Shown here piece after piece: positions 48,711 through 63,642 of a DNA stretch of 64,000 bases. The position numbers and the translations under genes were made by a program. Location of the stretch: assembly GCA_963693365.1 (NCBI GenBank), contig CAVNZM010000009.1, positions 7,750,001-7,814,000 of the forward strand. Direction: 5' to 3'. Source of the DNA: Amoebidium appalachense. Its lineage: Eukaryota; Ichthyosporea. The notes beneath the pieces were generated by a model, which saw only the letters and a program-made list of their open reading frames with translations, had not been told where the DNA came from and did not search any database. Position 1 is the stretch's first letter. Each line of letters opens with the position of its first letter.

Positions 48711-51700
48711 CGAAGGGGGTTAGGGGGGGGGGGTATGGTGCATCTTATGGTGCATACGATCGAATAATGTAGAGCAGTCTACGTAAATGATACAGGCCAT
48801 TTATAATGGTAGGATACCAATTGGGAAGCAAGAGATTTAGGCCTATCTATTATTGTTCTGCACAGACGCGGTGTAAAACGCGTGTCACCACAGAAGTCGT
48901 ACTGAGTGATATTTCAGCCAAATAAAAAGCCTAAAGCAGGTTTATGGATTTATAGCTTAAATAAAAAATGCTGGTGGACATTTTAGGCTTTTAACGGGCT
49001 TTAAAGTTTTATCATAACCGCTACTTTCGGCAAGTCACTGCGCATCACGCAAAAGCCTTCGCGGCCAGCGTTCCGGTCGCACTGCAGTTTGGCAAATACC
49101 GAGTATTTATTGCGTCAACTTGCATGTATAAGTGCTCAAATATCACCACTATCCATTCTCAACCGCAATACACAGGCTCCACCTTGCAACTGTCAGCAAC
49201 ATGCCTTCACCAGATTACAACCAAGTTACCTGCGGCATCATCTGCAGCCTGCCGAACTCATCTCGTGCCCGCCCTCTTCCTCTGAAAAGTGTCGATGTCA
49301 AGGCAAAAGTAAATGTGTAGTTGAACACAGCGGCCGAGGTTTACCTCATGCAAACCTACGTTAACCCTTACAATCATCCTCTTTCCGAATGCACCTACGT
49401 TTTCCCCATTGATGACGCTGCTGCTGTTAGGGGTTTTCGGGTTGTGGTGGGCGAAAAGGTCCTCGAAGGACGTGTGGAAGAGAAGGCCAAGGCAAGGGAG
49501 AAGTACCAAACCACACTCACAACAGGTCAAAATGCATACCTCATGGAAGAGTCCCGCACCGACATTTTCGATTTGGCCATTGGGAATCTTCCTCCCCACG
49601 CTACGGCACACGACAGTCACCATCAACCACATCGCACAACTCCGCTTTGACGGCAGGGAGTTTGAGTTTGTCCTTCCCACAGATGTTTTTTCTCGTTACA
49701 CCCCGGCCTCCGAAACGGACCCCATTCCAGTCGGCAACATTGAACCGGCGGAAAATGGCTTATCCCTATCGGTAGACTTCAGCATGTTAACAAACATCAC
49801 TTTATTTACCTCAACCACACAAAGTATCACCACCAATTTTGCTGAGCGCGAGGGGAGCGCAAAACTTACACAGCAGCGGGTTGCGCTAGACAAGGACGTA
49901 GTCATTCGTGTTGCGGTGGTGCACGAGACACTTGCCCGTGCATGTCTCGAGAGGAACCTAGACGGAGATAGGGGTAGTCATGGTTGAGATGGTGCCACAA
50001 TATGAACCCGAGCAAGCGTCACAAACCAAGTATGAATTTATCTTCATTATCGACCAATCCGGAAGCATGGAGGGTGAGCGGATTGAACAAGCGAGAGGCG
50101 CGCTTAAGATGTTTCTCAAGTCTCTACCTACCGACTGCTGCTTCAACATAATAGGCTTTGGCAGCCGCTGCGAGGCTGTTTTTGCCACCAGCACGAAGTA
50201 TGACCAAAAAGCACTCGACACCGCTGTAGAGTATGCTAGTCGCATGAGGGCCGGTTTCAGCGGCACGGACTTGGCGGCCCCACTCTTGCAGGCATACACC
50301 GCGCCGCTTCAGCGTGGCTACAACCGCAAGGTGTTTGTGCTTACAGACGGTGCGGTTTCCAACACCGCCGAAGTGATTGGCTGTGGCCGACAGTTTTCCA
50401 CGCGTGCACAAGCGTTTGCTCTGGGTGTCGGCGAGTCTGTGTCGCGTGCGCTCGTGAACGGTCTAGCCCGTGCTGGAAGGGGTACATCCGAGTTTGTGTG
50501 TGGGGCCCACCGTATGCAGGCTGTTGTTATTGCACAGCTCAAGTCCGCAATGCAGTCGTGTATTTCTAACGTCACCATCGATTGGGGGGATGGTGTGTGA
50601 GTTTGGCGCAACTTCACATGCAGATGCAACCGGAGAGGCGGTGCAAAAAAACCTACTGGTGCAGGCACCGTTTAATTTGCCGTCTGTTTTCAACAATAAG
50701 GTCTGCACAGTGCTCGGGTTCCTGTTCAAGAATGCACCCACACCCACCTCCGTCACGGTGAAAGCACCATCCCCCGACGGGCCCCCTCAAATTTGTTCTA
50801 CCGCTACTTCCAGAGAACACGTTTAAACGACAGCAACATTGTGCACTGCCTCGGGGCCAAAGTTTTGGTGAGAGATTTGAAGGAGGGAACATCATACATG
50901 CACGTGGATAAAGACGGCGCAGAAATTTACCCGCGCCCAACGGAGGCTGCAAGGGCAGAGCTCACCCGCTTGGGCCTCAAATACGGCATCGTCACACAGA
51001 CAACGTCGTTTGTGGTTGTTGATCCTGAGCAACCGGATGTACCACCCGTTCCGGCCTACACCGAGGTACGCCGTGATAATGCATTTGCCAGCGTGTTGTG
51101 GACACCAGCGGGAACACAACCGCCACTCATTCCTTGCCGGTTGGCACCGAACACCGTAACTCCATACCGCGGCCGTACCGGTTTCTTCCGCACTCCAACC
51201 GTAAGCCGCAGTGCGCCTGCCGCCCGGAGACAGGGCACGAGTTTAAATAATCCAATAAGTTACCTTGGCAGGCCGTCAAACCCCGAAAAATACTGTGCTC
51301 CTGCAAAAAAATTTCGACACGGCCAAAGAATGTGTGGATTCACGTGTGGCGTTTACGGTGCTCCTGGCAGACAGAGTACGTATGCGGATGCCTCAGATAG
51401 AGAGGAGGACGGGAAACGGTGGGCTCAGGCTTCACCACTTAATGCGTGATGCCCCTTCAGATTCTGAGGGAGATGTCGCTGAGACCCAGGGCACGTACAG
51501 CATTCCATTGCCAAAAAAGGCAAGATCGGACATTTCTCCCATGCCTACCACACGCACGGCAGCTGAAAGGCTTTCCTGTTTGGTGTCTGCACAGAGATAT
51601 GACGGCAGTTTCAACCTTAACGAGTCTCTTGCCAGCGCTCTCGGCGCTGATATTCGGGAGTTAAGGTTTGCGGGAGATGAATTGCGAGTTTCACCGTCGG

Positions 51701-52173
51701 TGTGGGCGACGCTGGTAGCGGTGGTCTACATTAATGTGCGGCTAGGTGTGTTTAAGGACGAGTGGTCATTGGTGGATGCTAAGGCAGAAGAATGGCTGAG
51801 CAAGCATGGGGGTGTAGGAAAGGGGGTGAGGGTGGCTGCTGAGAGATTTGTAAGCTAGCAATGCATCTCCTGAACCAGTGACCGTAGTTAACGTGCAGAG
51901 GGTTGCATGGGTTTTATCATGTCTCATTAACGTTACTTAGGGGTGTTTTTTTTTTTTTGGCCGAGAAGGAGAGGAGGGAGACTCAAAGGGGAGGGGGGGA
52001 AAGGGGGGAAGGGTGGGTGGGGGGGGGGGGGGGGGGAGGGGGGGGGGTATTTGTTGTGCAGGGAAACTTTTCCCGATCTGTCATCCTTTGAACGATGTAT
52101 TTGAAGTTTTTTTTTTTCCCCCGATCTGTCATCTTTTGATCGATGTATTTGAAGTGTTTTTTTTTTTCCCCCT

Positions 52174-52227
<54 letters not shown>

Positions 52228-52869
52228 GGGGGGGACGAGGGGAGGAGGGGGGGAGGGGGGAGGGGGGAGGGGGAGGGGGCAGGGGAGGAGGGGGGAGGGC
52301 AAGGGGGGGAGGGGGCAGGGGAAAAGGAGGGTGGGGTTGTGTGTGATACACAGTCAGAAGCTTTGCCAGATCTGCCATCTCCGAATCAAAGTATTTGGGT
52401 CTTTTTTTTTTTTTAAAGAACTACATCTGGTACTTTTTTTGTTATTTGGTAACTGTCCATTGTCGGTGCCACATGATATTATTGTCGTTTTTCGAGGTTT
52501 CATAAGGTGAACGGTGTACTACATGTATGCTATGTCTGGCTTGAAAAACAGGTGCTCAATGATGTGTGTGTTAGGCCCTTAGCGTTAAAAGCAAATATGC
52601 TTTTAATTCTTTTTGTTGGTTTTGAGCAAATTTGGAAGATGATATTAGGCATCACTATCTTGAGTCATATCAGCTTGTTTTTTCCCGGAATAATTTTGAC
52701 TAAAGGAGAGATTTTTTCATCATTCTAGACTAGGCTAAAACCGTCATATAGGGACGAGGCGAGCATTTTAAGTTCAATGTAAGAATATAAATTACAACCA
52801 CAGCCCGGGTATAAATGATTCATCTTTTTCTTCAGCGTGTGTCCGCCGACTCGTGAAGGTTTCTTAACC

Positions 52870-52915
<46 letters not shown>

Positions 52916-53251
52916 AAAAAAAAAAGGAAAAGAAAAAAACACTGCAGACGGGTTCCCTTCGTGCCTTTCCCCCCCCACCTCCCCACCCACCCACCCACCC
53001 CCTCCCCCCTCCCCTCCTCCCCACTCCTTCCCCTTCCCCCCTCCCCCCCCCCCCCCCACCACCTTCTCCTTCTCCCCCCCCCCCCCCCCCCCCCCCCCCC
53101 CCTGTCCCCCTTCTTCTGCTCCTCCCACTTTCCACCCCGAATTAATCCCCTACCCCCGCCTTCTCATAGACCTGACTTGTCTTATCACTGTGTATGGAGC
53201 TGCTCGGGTGTCCACAAAAGCTTGATCGATTTTATTTGCCTGGCCTCTTGA

Positions 53252-53289
<38 letters not shown>

Positions 53290-53791
53290 CGCTGGCCTCG
53301 GGTGGAGCTTCAATCACCAGTGCCTATGAAAATACAATAGTTATCAACCCGGGAAAGCAGCGGCTTTTCAGACACGCACACAGCCACGCGCGCATGCACC
53401 CACGCACCTGCACACAGCACACACGCACCCACGCATGCTTAGGCGCGGACGCACACACCCATGCACGCACAAGCATACATATTATAATGAAATCCTAACA
53501 TAAAACCAGTCTTTCTATTTTATTTATAGCCTCTCTGCACAACACTCGACCCCCCCCCCCCCCTCCCCCCTCCCCCCTCCCCTCCCCCCCCCCCCCCCCC
53601 CCTTCTAGCTATCTGCAGAAAGCACGTTCCAGCTTCTTTGGCCTTCTTCCCTTGGTTGCTGTGCCACCTCGAGCTCAAATTTGATTTAGCATTCAAAACA
53701 AACACCAACCCCCCCCCTCCTCCCTTGCCACCTCTTCTCTCCTCCCCAGGACACGCACACACACAAACACCAACACACACACGCACGCGCG

Positions 53792-53936
<145 letters not shown>

Positions 53937-53945
53937 GCACACACA

Positions 53946-53988
<43 letters not shown>

Positions 53989-54841
53989 CTCCCCCTTCTT
54001 CTCCCCCTCCTCCCCCACCCTCCTGCCCACACACACACACACACATACACACCGATCCACCCTGACCCAATCGAGCTCGTGCAATTCCGGGCCCTTCCTC
54101 AGTCCTGTTAAACCCTAACAGATTTCATAATGTTTAATTTGAGGGATGAAGGTAGAAAACAGTTGGAAATTTCTGCAAGACGTCAACAACCACCACAAAC
54201 ACTTTATTGCATCGGTTGTCCTTCATGCCATCCGATTCTGATCACGTAAGCTGAGGGCGCATGCTATGCCGCTATCGATGCCTTGCAACTTTCTTTTAAG
54301 CTTGGTTCTCCCCCCTCCCCCCCCTCCCCCCTCCCCCCCCCGGTCCCCCTCCCCCCCCCGCCCCCCCCCCCCCCCCTCCCCCCAGGCCCCAGGGCCTTTC
54401 CCCCGTGCACCATGAGCTCTGTTCGTGCTTCATGCTGTGGTTATTGTTTTGTGCCTTTAATTGCTGTTTTGGTCACCTGTGTATTCTTCTAACACTCACT
54501 TATAGAATCTCCTCCCCTCTCCCTCTCTCTTCATCCACCAAACCCCAATCCAACCAAAATTATGTATCTCTTCCTCTATCTCCCCCCACGCCCCCTCCGC
54601 CCCCCCCCTCTCCTCTCTCTCTCTCTCTCTTTCTCTCCGAGACGAGTACTCCCCCCCTTTCTCTCCCTGTCTCCCCCCCCCCCCCCCCTCCCGGTCTCAC
54701 TTTCGCTCATTCTTTCTTTCTCTGCCCCTCTTTCCCTACAATAGGGGGGGGGAAAGAGGGGGACCCGGGGGATGAAAAGTTGTAGACCCCCCCGCACCCG
54801 CCCGGGCGGGGAAAAAAAGGGGGGACCCCCCTGCCGTCGGG

Positions 54842-54875
<34 letters not shown>

Positions 54876-57489
54876 AGCCCCTGGGGGACTCCCCCCGCCC
54901 CCCTCCCCCCACACTCCCCTCCCCACTAAACAGCTCAGCAACTTTCAACGTCTCCCTCTCCCCTTCCGCTGTTGACTGAGATTTCTCCTCGGTTTTTGAA
55001 TACCCCAAGGTTTGTTGTTGGGTTAGGCTTGTGTTGTGCGCAAAACAGAATCATGGGTGCGTACAAAGCCTTGTTTCTAAATATATAACCATAAAACTAA
55101 CTGAGGCCCAGAGAGCAACTTTAAATTGGCAAATTCACTTAGTTGCAAAACAGGGAAATTGTTTCGGTTCTCTTAGGAAAATTTATAAAAAGTGAGCAAA
55201 GTTTGACGGTGGGAAGGGTTACCGTAAACGGTTTTTTCGTTTAAAATTTTGCTAATGGTGTGCAAAAGGGAGATGGGGGGGGGGGGGGGGGGGGGAGGGG
55301 GGGGGGGAGAGAGGGAGGGGATTGGGGGAGGTGGAGTCGGAGGCAGGGGGTGAGGAGAGGGGGATGGGTGGGGAGGGGATGGGTGGGCGGGGAGGGGGGA
55401 GGTGGGGTGGGGGAGGTGGGGGGGGAGAGGCTGTTTAAGTAACATGTCTTTGGATAGTTTTTAGCATTGGGTATAGGCGGCCTTCAGTTTCACCGGTTTC
55501 TTGCTGCAAAACTGCAGCCCAATGGCTTTAAACACGCACTTGCAAGATCTCGATCGCAACATGCATTGTGTGTGGGTGGCCGCCCGAAAAATAGAATTCT
55601 ACACAGCCGTGGTGAGAGCCCGATTATTTGGCTGTGAATATGGGACGAATTTTGTTCGGTTTCGGTTACCGTGGTGCATTCACTGTATCGTGTCGGATTG
55701 GATGACCGGGGGAATTGTTGTGTCGGTAAAGCTTTGACCGAGAAGAACCTGGTCACTGGCTTTCATGCATGTACATGCCCAGCACACACGAGCACAGCAC
55801 ATATGTCGCTAACATTAGCTCTTTAAAAGGTTAATAAATGCCTACGTGCGAATTTATGGTTGAATGTTTCAAAAATGCACAATCAGCTGTGCACGTTGAC
55901 CGTCATCATGGCACATGACATCACATGTGGTAATTCCTGAGGACTCCTCCGTGTTTTTTTTTCCCTCCAACGACCTATTCGTTGGAAGCATCAAGTTCGC
56001 GGCAAGTGTCCCCCGTCGATATATACACACATCGATTATCGTTCAACAAGTGGGAAAGTGGTCGGAGAAGTTTTGAAAAAATCTTTATCGAATGGCACAT
56101 GCCACTACGGGTGTCCTGCAGCTGTATTACAGGAAGCAGGAAGTATCCCCCCCCTCCCCCCCTCTCCCCCCCCCCCCCCCCCCCCCCCCCCCCAAACACA
56201 CACACACACAAATCATTCAAACACAACGGCATAAAGTAAGGTTTCAACTGGTGTGGTAGAGTGAAGGGTGCAATGGAAATGCCTTCGAAATGAGTGAATT
56301 GGGAGGGGGCCACCAAACCAAGGGGTGGCTGAAGGAGGGGGGTGGGTGCGCAAGCGGGGGGGGGGGAGGAGGGGGGCTGGGGGAGAGATGATTTTTCAGC
56401 TATAATAATTTAGGCGACCATCTGTAGATATAGAACCTCAATACATGCATGGCCCTACAGGCCAGGCAATTGGGTGGGTGGTCGCCCAACTGGCTGATAT
56501 ACCACACAGCTAAGGTTGAAAAGGGAAAGTGGTGGCTGCGATTGTGGGAAATGGTTTCGGGCGGATTGCATTGTGTTCTTTATTGGTTGCTTTACAAAAG
56601 TCAACCGACATGACGGGGAACCTGTTACCAAAAAACGGAATAAATCTCGTCCATACCTTCTGGCCATAGGTGCACACATGCTGGCCTCCACCCTCCCTCC
56701 CCGGTCTACAGCCCCCTTTCTATCCGATTTCAAGTTGCCTGGCCTTCTATCCCTCCCTATCCCCTTCGCTCCCCTTCTCCCCCCCCCCCCCCCCCCCCCC
56801 CCCCCACCACCACCACCACACACACACGCGCACACACGTACATACACACACACACACACACACACACCCATCAAGCCCAGGGAGGCACAAGCAACCCCTT
56901 CCCCTACCCTTTCTTGGCTAAAACACAAACACTTTTTTAGTACGCCTAAATTCACATGCCGTGCAAGATGGCATTGTAAATACACTTGAGCATCGTGGCA
57001 TCATTGCTGTGATATCACAAAAGTTGATTCAAAATCCGTGCCAAGTTTCGGCTTTTTTCTGGCACAGGGGTTTTAACACTTTTTTGTCGGATTGGATTCT
57101 ATCCGAATCACAGACCCCCCCTCCCCCCCCCCCCCCGCCCCTCCTCCCAATGCCGCAGCCGCCAGAGTCTCCTCCCAGCAACCACCCCAAAAAAAAAAAA
57201 AAAAAAAACTTCATCCTTCACCCCCAAAACCTACCCGTCAAGTCCCTTTCATACTATCACTTGTATTAGCAGCCACACACGCCCAGCACTCAGTATTAAA
57301 CACACCACACACACATACCTCCCCCCCCCCCCCCCCCCCCCCCCCCCGCCCACCAGCCCACCCCGTCACATCCCCACAGCTCACACCCACACTCCTCCCC
57401 TCTTTTCGTAGTTCTCGCTGAAAATTGTAGTTTGCTTTGTGCCTTCGGGTTTGTTGCTCGGTTTTTTAGTATTCTAAAATTTTGCTCCA

Positions 57490-57551
<62 letters not shown>

Positions 57552-57881
57552 ACCCCGCCCACCCCACCCCTCCCACCCATCCACCCACTCACCCCCACCT
57601 CCTCCACCTCCTCCACCTCTCAACTTACTAACCCCTCTCTGTGCAGGGAAAAAAGGAAACGAAAAGGAATAATAAAGGGAAGGGGTCCCGCCCCCCACCT
57701 CCTCCCTCCCCCCCCCCCCCCTCCCCCCACTCCCCTGCCCGACGGGGGGGCCCACTGAGGGTAGGGAATGGCGTGAACGAGTATAGGACTTGCACTGTTA
57801 CATAAACTATGGCGTGCATGAATTGATATGGTTGCAATATCTACTCTTTACGGAGTCTCATGCTACTATCCCTCCTCCCCC

Positions 57882-57912
<31 letters not shown>

Positions 57913-59252
57913 TTTCCTTCCGCCCCTTTCCCCTCGCCTTCTCCCCCTCCCCCCTCTCCTCCTCCCCTCTCCCCTTTTTTTGGGCACCTCCCCTCCCTCC
58001 CACCCCTTCATCCACATACACTCCGCACCTCCACCGTACAACCTCCCCCCTCCACTCCTATCCTCCCCCCCCCCCCCCTTCCCCCCCTTCCCCCTTTTAC
58101 TCACACACACACTCACTCTCACAGATGGTATTCGGTTCCAAGTCCCTAGTCCAATCCGCTGTCAACTGAAATTCTCCTTATACTTGAAAGTCCCAAATAT
58201 GTCCCATTCCTTCATCTTTTTTTGCATTTTCCATACAGGGTGCCCTATTTATGCAGATGTTTACTTCCAAATCCACCCTGAAAATCACATCAAGGAAGCA
58301 ACCAGAAAATGGTTGTGCATAGATGGAAAAATTCAACAAAGAGCCGGTTCAAGGAGAAAGGAGAGCAAAGGTGTAGGTGTACATAGGCTATGTGGCGCAC
58401 ACGTGTGTGCGGATGTGCATGTGCGTGTGCGTGTGCGTGTGCGTGTGCGTGTGCGTGTGCGCGTGCGCGTGTTTGCCAAATTGCTGGGGTGATGGAGGAA
58501 CGGGAAGGAGGGGGCTCAGGGAAGCGAGAGGAGAAAGGAGGTGGAGTGGGTTTGTATGATGTGCGAGTGTGTGTGTGGGAAGAGGGGGGAAAGGGGGAGG
58601 GGAGCAAGTAATTAGCAATAGTTATAGGCGGCTTCCCGCCCAACCGGTTTCTCCGGGTTCTCGCAGAAACTCTGCACCAACCCTTTGCACAACCTCCCTG
58701 AAAAACCACAACTGCAGTGGCATATGATGTGTGCATGCAGCCACCCAAAGAAGAAACTTTGCCACAAAGATGTGGCCAGATGTTGTCTTGGTGAATGTGA
58801 TTGTGGGACAATTTTGACTAGCCTGTTACCGGTATTCCGGTCGGCTTGGGAGGCCGGGGGTATGCGGTTTAGGTAGGGGTGTGGCCCGGGAGACACAGTG
58901 TGTCTATGCCCATTTTTCGAACAAATTGCTGTGGTTTCCTCCATGCTTTTTACTATGGCCTCTAAGTATTTGCTGGAACCATGAGGTTTGAAGCATGAAC
59001 TATTTCAGCATCAGCTGACAAGCTACCATATTATGCACACAGAAACATGAGTGGGAAAGCAGGGTGAAGGTTTGTGAAGCCGAATTATTGATTTCCACCC
59101 TCCCCCCGCTCCTCTGCCCCTCCTTTTCTCCCCCCAAACAACCCCCCCTCCCGCCTCCCCACCCTTCTCCCTCAAAACCCCCTTGTAGCCAATAATTACC
59201 GATACTACCAACCACGCTCACAATTCACCACAAACACACACTTTTGACACAT

Positions 59253-59285
<33 letters not shown>

Positions 59286-59512
59286 ACACACACTTTTTCT
59301 TTTGGCCTCTTCTATGCGTATGCATACAGGATCCCCTTCGGAATCCTCCCTCGGTGGGTGGGTGATATTGCAGACGTGTACATGTTTGGTTCATCAGCAA
59401 AATCTAATATAGGCCCTTAGAGTGCATTTTACGCTAAATTGTATCTCATTCATGCAAGAGTGTCGGTCATTAAGACTGGCAAATGGTAAGTATACTGGGC
59501 ATTAGGCTTTAC

Positions 59513-59560
<48 letters not shown>

Positions 59561-62500
59561 CCTCCTCCAAGGAAGGGGGGGGGGGGGGGGGGGGGGGGGG
59601 GGACAAAAATACATCCACCAACGTTTGGGTAGAGATGACCGAGGTGTCAGAACAATTAGAGTTTTCTGTCGTATTTTCAGCTCTAATTTAGGATGACCTC
59701 TGCTCATACAGCTCAGTCTCAGTGATGAGATGATGCATGGCCTTCATGCACCTGTGTGGGTGGTCACCCAACTAGCTGGTGCAGCATGCAGCTAAGTGTT
59801 GCAAATCTAAAGGTGTGGCTATGACTGTGGGACAAAATTTCGGCCGGGTCATATTGTACCTTTTGATTGGTTGCTTTGTTTGTCCGCCGATATGACGATG
59901 AACATGCTATACACTGATATAACACATCCATCCTGCTGGACATAGGTGCATACTCTCTGACCCAGGGCTCCGCCCTTCGTCTCCGGCATTGTAAACAGTT
60001 GGACTATTTAGGATAAGGCAGAGTACAACTGAATCAAAATAAAGACAGAGAACGGGTAGAAAGGCACACGCGGCCAGGTTGCTTTTACTATGGGCCGACT
60101 CAGTCTGTCTCAGACTTCACTGATGTGATCCCCGTACTGGGACGGCTTTCTTATATAGCCCCCAGGTTTCGGATCAAGGCCCAGGATTGGTTCATCCGCG
60201 GCCAGCGCGGGTGGCAACATGCCATTCGTGATTCTGGTGCGGTCCGAGCCAGTCAGACCTTTGTCCTATTTATGCAAACCTCTTATTGGTTCACTTCGTT
60301 TATGTGGTATGCAGCGGAAGAACCATATATGGTTCAATTCTTAGGTCAGAGTGAGTCCTATTGGTGCGGACATAATATTTATGTGATATTCATTACAAAG
60401 CACGAATCGTGTGCTAGTAGATCACATTCTTTAGTAAACATGTACAGTTCATGTGTACAGTTGTTTACACTCCCCCCCTTGTCGGGAGCCTGGTGGTGTC
60501 GTTAGACAAGCAAACCACCAGGCTGAGAGGCGATAAACAACCTTCAGCGAGAATTCTTGTGCGCCGACCTGCTGGGCAGAACAGAGCAAGGACGGTTGAA
60601 TAGAGTTGTGCACGTCTATGAGCACTTCTTCATTTGCCAAAACGTAAATTCATGCAGCATTCTTCTGTGATTTCATTTTCGTGGCGAAGATTGTTGCAGA
60701 GTGTGTGCGAATTGTTCGCTTCGTCTCTGTGCTTGGCTTTTCTGTAGAAGTAGTATTTTTCTTTTGGGAATTTTTCCTTTTTAGGATACTCCCGCAGATT
60801 CGTTTTCAATTGCGAGTAATTTGGTTGTGTGGATGAATGATCATACCAAACATTCGATAATGAATATAACTCAAGGCTTAGGTCACTTCGTAGCTCAGGT
60901 AGTGGTGGATAGCTTCAAGGCTTAGCCGCTGCTCCTTATCCCGGTTCTACCTTAAGACTGTAAGGCGAGTCGCCATGGCCAGAAAAGCCACTTCTTTCAT
61001 GAACAAATAGCACTTCTTTCCTTTCAGCTTTAACCCTGCATCATCGGAGCTGGGAAAAACATGAATAAAAATGCCCCAAGTGTTCTTCGTTGGGCGACAT
61101 AAAGAAATATATCAGCCCGTCAGAATTCGAACCAGTAAAAACCCGGTTCATAATTCATAAGAAGAGGGTAGGCAAAGCAAACCTTCTTCAGAAAACACAT
61201 GCTTCCATTCGTGAGCAGTTTTCGTATCCCATTTGCCAGCCATTTTTCGTTGAGCAGGGGGATTCCAGGCATAATACATTCTTCTGGAGGCTTGGCCTAA
61301 AAAGAAAAGTCGTCAGAGTCGCCCTTTCTTTTGTAAGCAACTTCGTGAGCGCGCTTCGTATCTTCATATCCTCCAGTGCAGGTCTGGATGGTGCCCCATC
61401 CTCTGCTTCATTTGTAGGTGGCCCTACTGTAGGTTCTGTTCGTTGTGTGGAATACCAAAACCATTCGTATTCGTGGAACTGCTTTGTGCTGTGCTTGCTT
61501 TCGTGTTGGTGTTCATGTAGTTACCCCATTCACACACCTACTACTTTCATACATCAGACGTAAGTAGCTGCCTGGGGGGTGTGTGGTTCGTGTTCGTGGC
61601 ATTCTTCTGTTCCTTCGTGAGAAGAATATTCGTTTTAGCAGAGGTGCCCAATAAGGCAGCTTGTGGGGTTGTCTCCCGCATGTGCCCATTGGTGGGGTAT
61701 GCACGTGCTAAATTGTTACAGTGTCATCATATTGCAAGGGAATAACATGGTCACCTCCGTACCAGGGCCTAGGTACACATGATGGTCCGATGTGTTAGTC
61801 AACAACACCTTGCATTCGTATTCGTATTCGTCTTCCACGTCACTTTCTTCAGTAGTGAAGGAGGGTATTCGTAATTCGAAACTGAAAGGCTTCCAGCCAA
61901 AATACTGACACTGTATGCTGGGGTTGTGAGGGAACGGTGCCCATACCACATTCTTTTGTTCTGGTGGGGGTGTGCCGGCAGCTAGTGCAAGGCTTGACAG
62001 TGTAATTGGTATGTTACACAGTATTGCCACAGACGGGCATTCACCTTAAAATTCGTACCCAACACCTTCTTTGTTTTTCACATGCATGAACAAAAGTTCT
62101 GCATCGACTTTATTACATGCCTTTTGTGCACCAAGAGTGCAAATTCGTTAGGGCGTGGCACCAGGAAGGGCCGCCATACATGAGGCATATGTTCGTAATG
62201 TGTTTAGGCATGCCAGCATACATTCATGCGCATGTTGTGCATCCTGTGCGCTAAACTATGGGGCATGCTGTATTCGAAAACAGCAAGAAATTCGAAGCAT
62301 GCATGCAAAACTACTTTCACAGCACCTTATGTCCTCAATGCTATAGGAACAGCGACTATCTTCTTCTTTAAATGCATTCGTGCTGAAAGTGGCCGTGCAT
62401 CTGGCTTGCGAGTGTGGAGGTGCATGCGGTGGCATGGACACGATGACAGTGTGCAATAGCGCAATGCACGCAAGGGCAACGGTTTTCTTTTCTTCGTAAC

Positions 62501-63606
62501 ATAGAGGGGGCTGTGTGCATTGCAACCCAAGCAGTGTTGTGCATTCGTTCTTTCATTTTCGTATTTCCATTTCATTTTGCTTTCGTTTTTCGTTTTTTGT
62601 CGTTTGATAACTTCGTTACTTTGTTTTGTTTTGTGTTGCATTCATTTCGTATTTCCTTTATGCATTCGCTTGTCGTTAATTCTTTATTTCATTGCGTATT
62701 CGTGATAGTTCGTTTTTCGTTGGTTCATTGCTTCGTTAGCAATTCTTTATTCGTTTGTTCGTGTATTCGTTGTTTCGTTGTGTATTCGTTTTTCTTCACA
62801 TTTTTGATGTGTCGTAGCAAAAGAAGTTTTACATGCTTTCAATTCTTTCCGTGTAGGTGGGCTGGCCACTTCAAACTTGTCGGTGTATATATTCTAAGCC
62901 GGACAAGGAAAGATGTGCCTATCATCGGGGTAAAAAGGATTGTGATCGGCCATGGGAGATTCTTGAGCTGATTGAAAGATGTGAGATTCTTGAACTGATT
63001 GAAAGATGTGAGATTCGAAGGATGCGAGATTCTTGAACTGCGCGGTCGCCAATGTAAACAGTTGGCAATGTAAAACAGTGTCCTGCCGCGGTCGCCAATG
63101 TAAACAGTTGGACTATTTAGGATAAGGCAGAGTACAACTGAATCAAAATAAAGACAGAGAACGGGTAGAAAGGCACACGCGGCCAGGTTGCTTTTACTAT
63201 GGGCCGACTCAGTCTGTCTCAGACTTCACTGATGTGATCCCCGTACTGGGACGGCTTTCTTATATAGCCCCCAGGTTTCGGATCAAGGCCCAGGATTGGT
63301 TCATCCGCGGCCAGCGCGGGTGGCAACATGCCATTCGTGATTCTGGTGCGGTCCGAGCCAGTCAGACCTTTGTCCTATTTATGCAAACCTCTTATTGGTT
63401 CACTTCGTTTATGTGGTATGCAGCGGAAGAACCATATATGGTTGATTCTTAGGTCAGAGTGAGTCCTATTGGTGCGGACATAATATTTATGTGATATTCA
63501 TTACAAAGCACGAATCGTGTGCTAGTAGATCACATTCTTTAGTAAACATGTACAGTTCATGTGTACAGTTGTTTACAGGCATCCCTCTTTAATCAAATTG
63601 CAGCCT

Positions 63607-63642
<36 letters not shown>
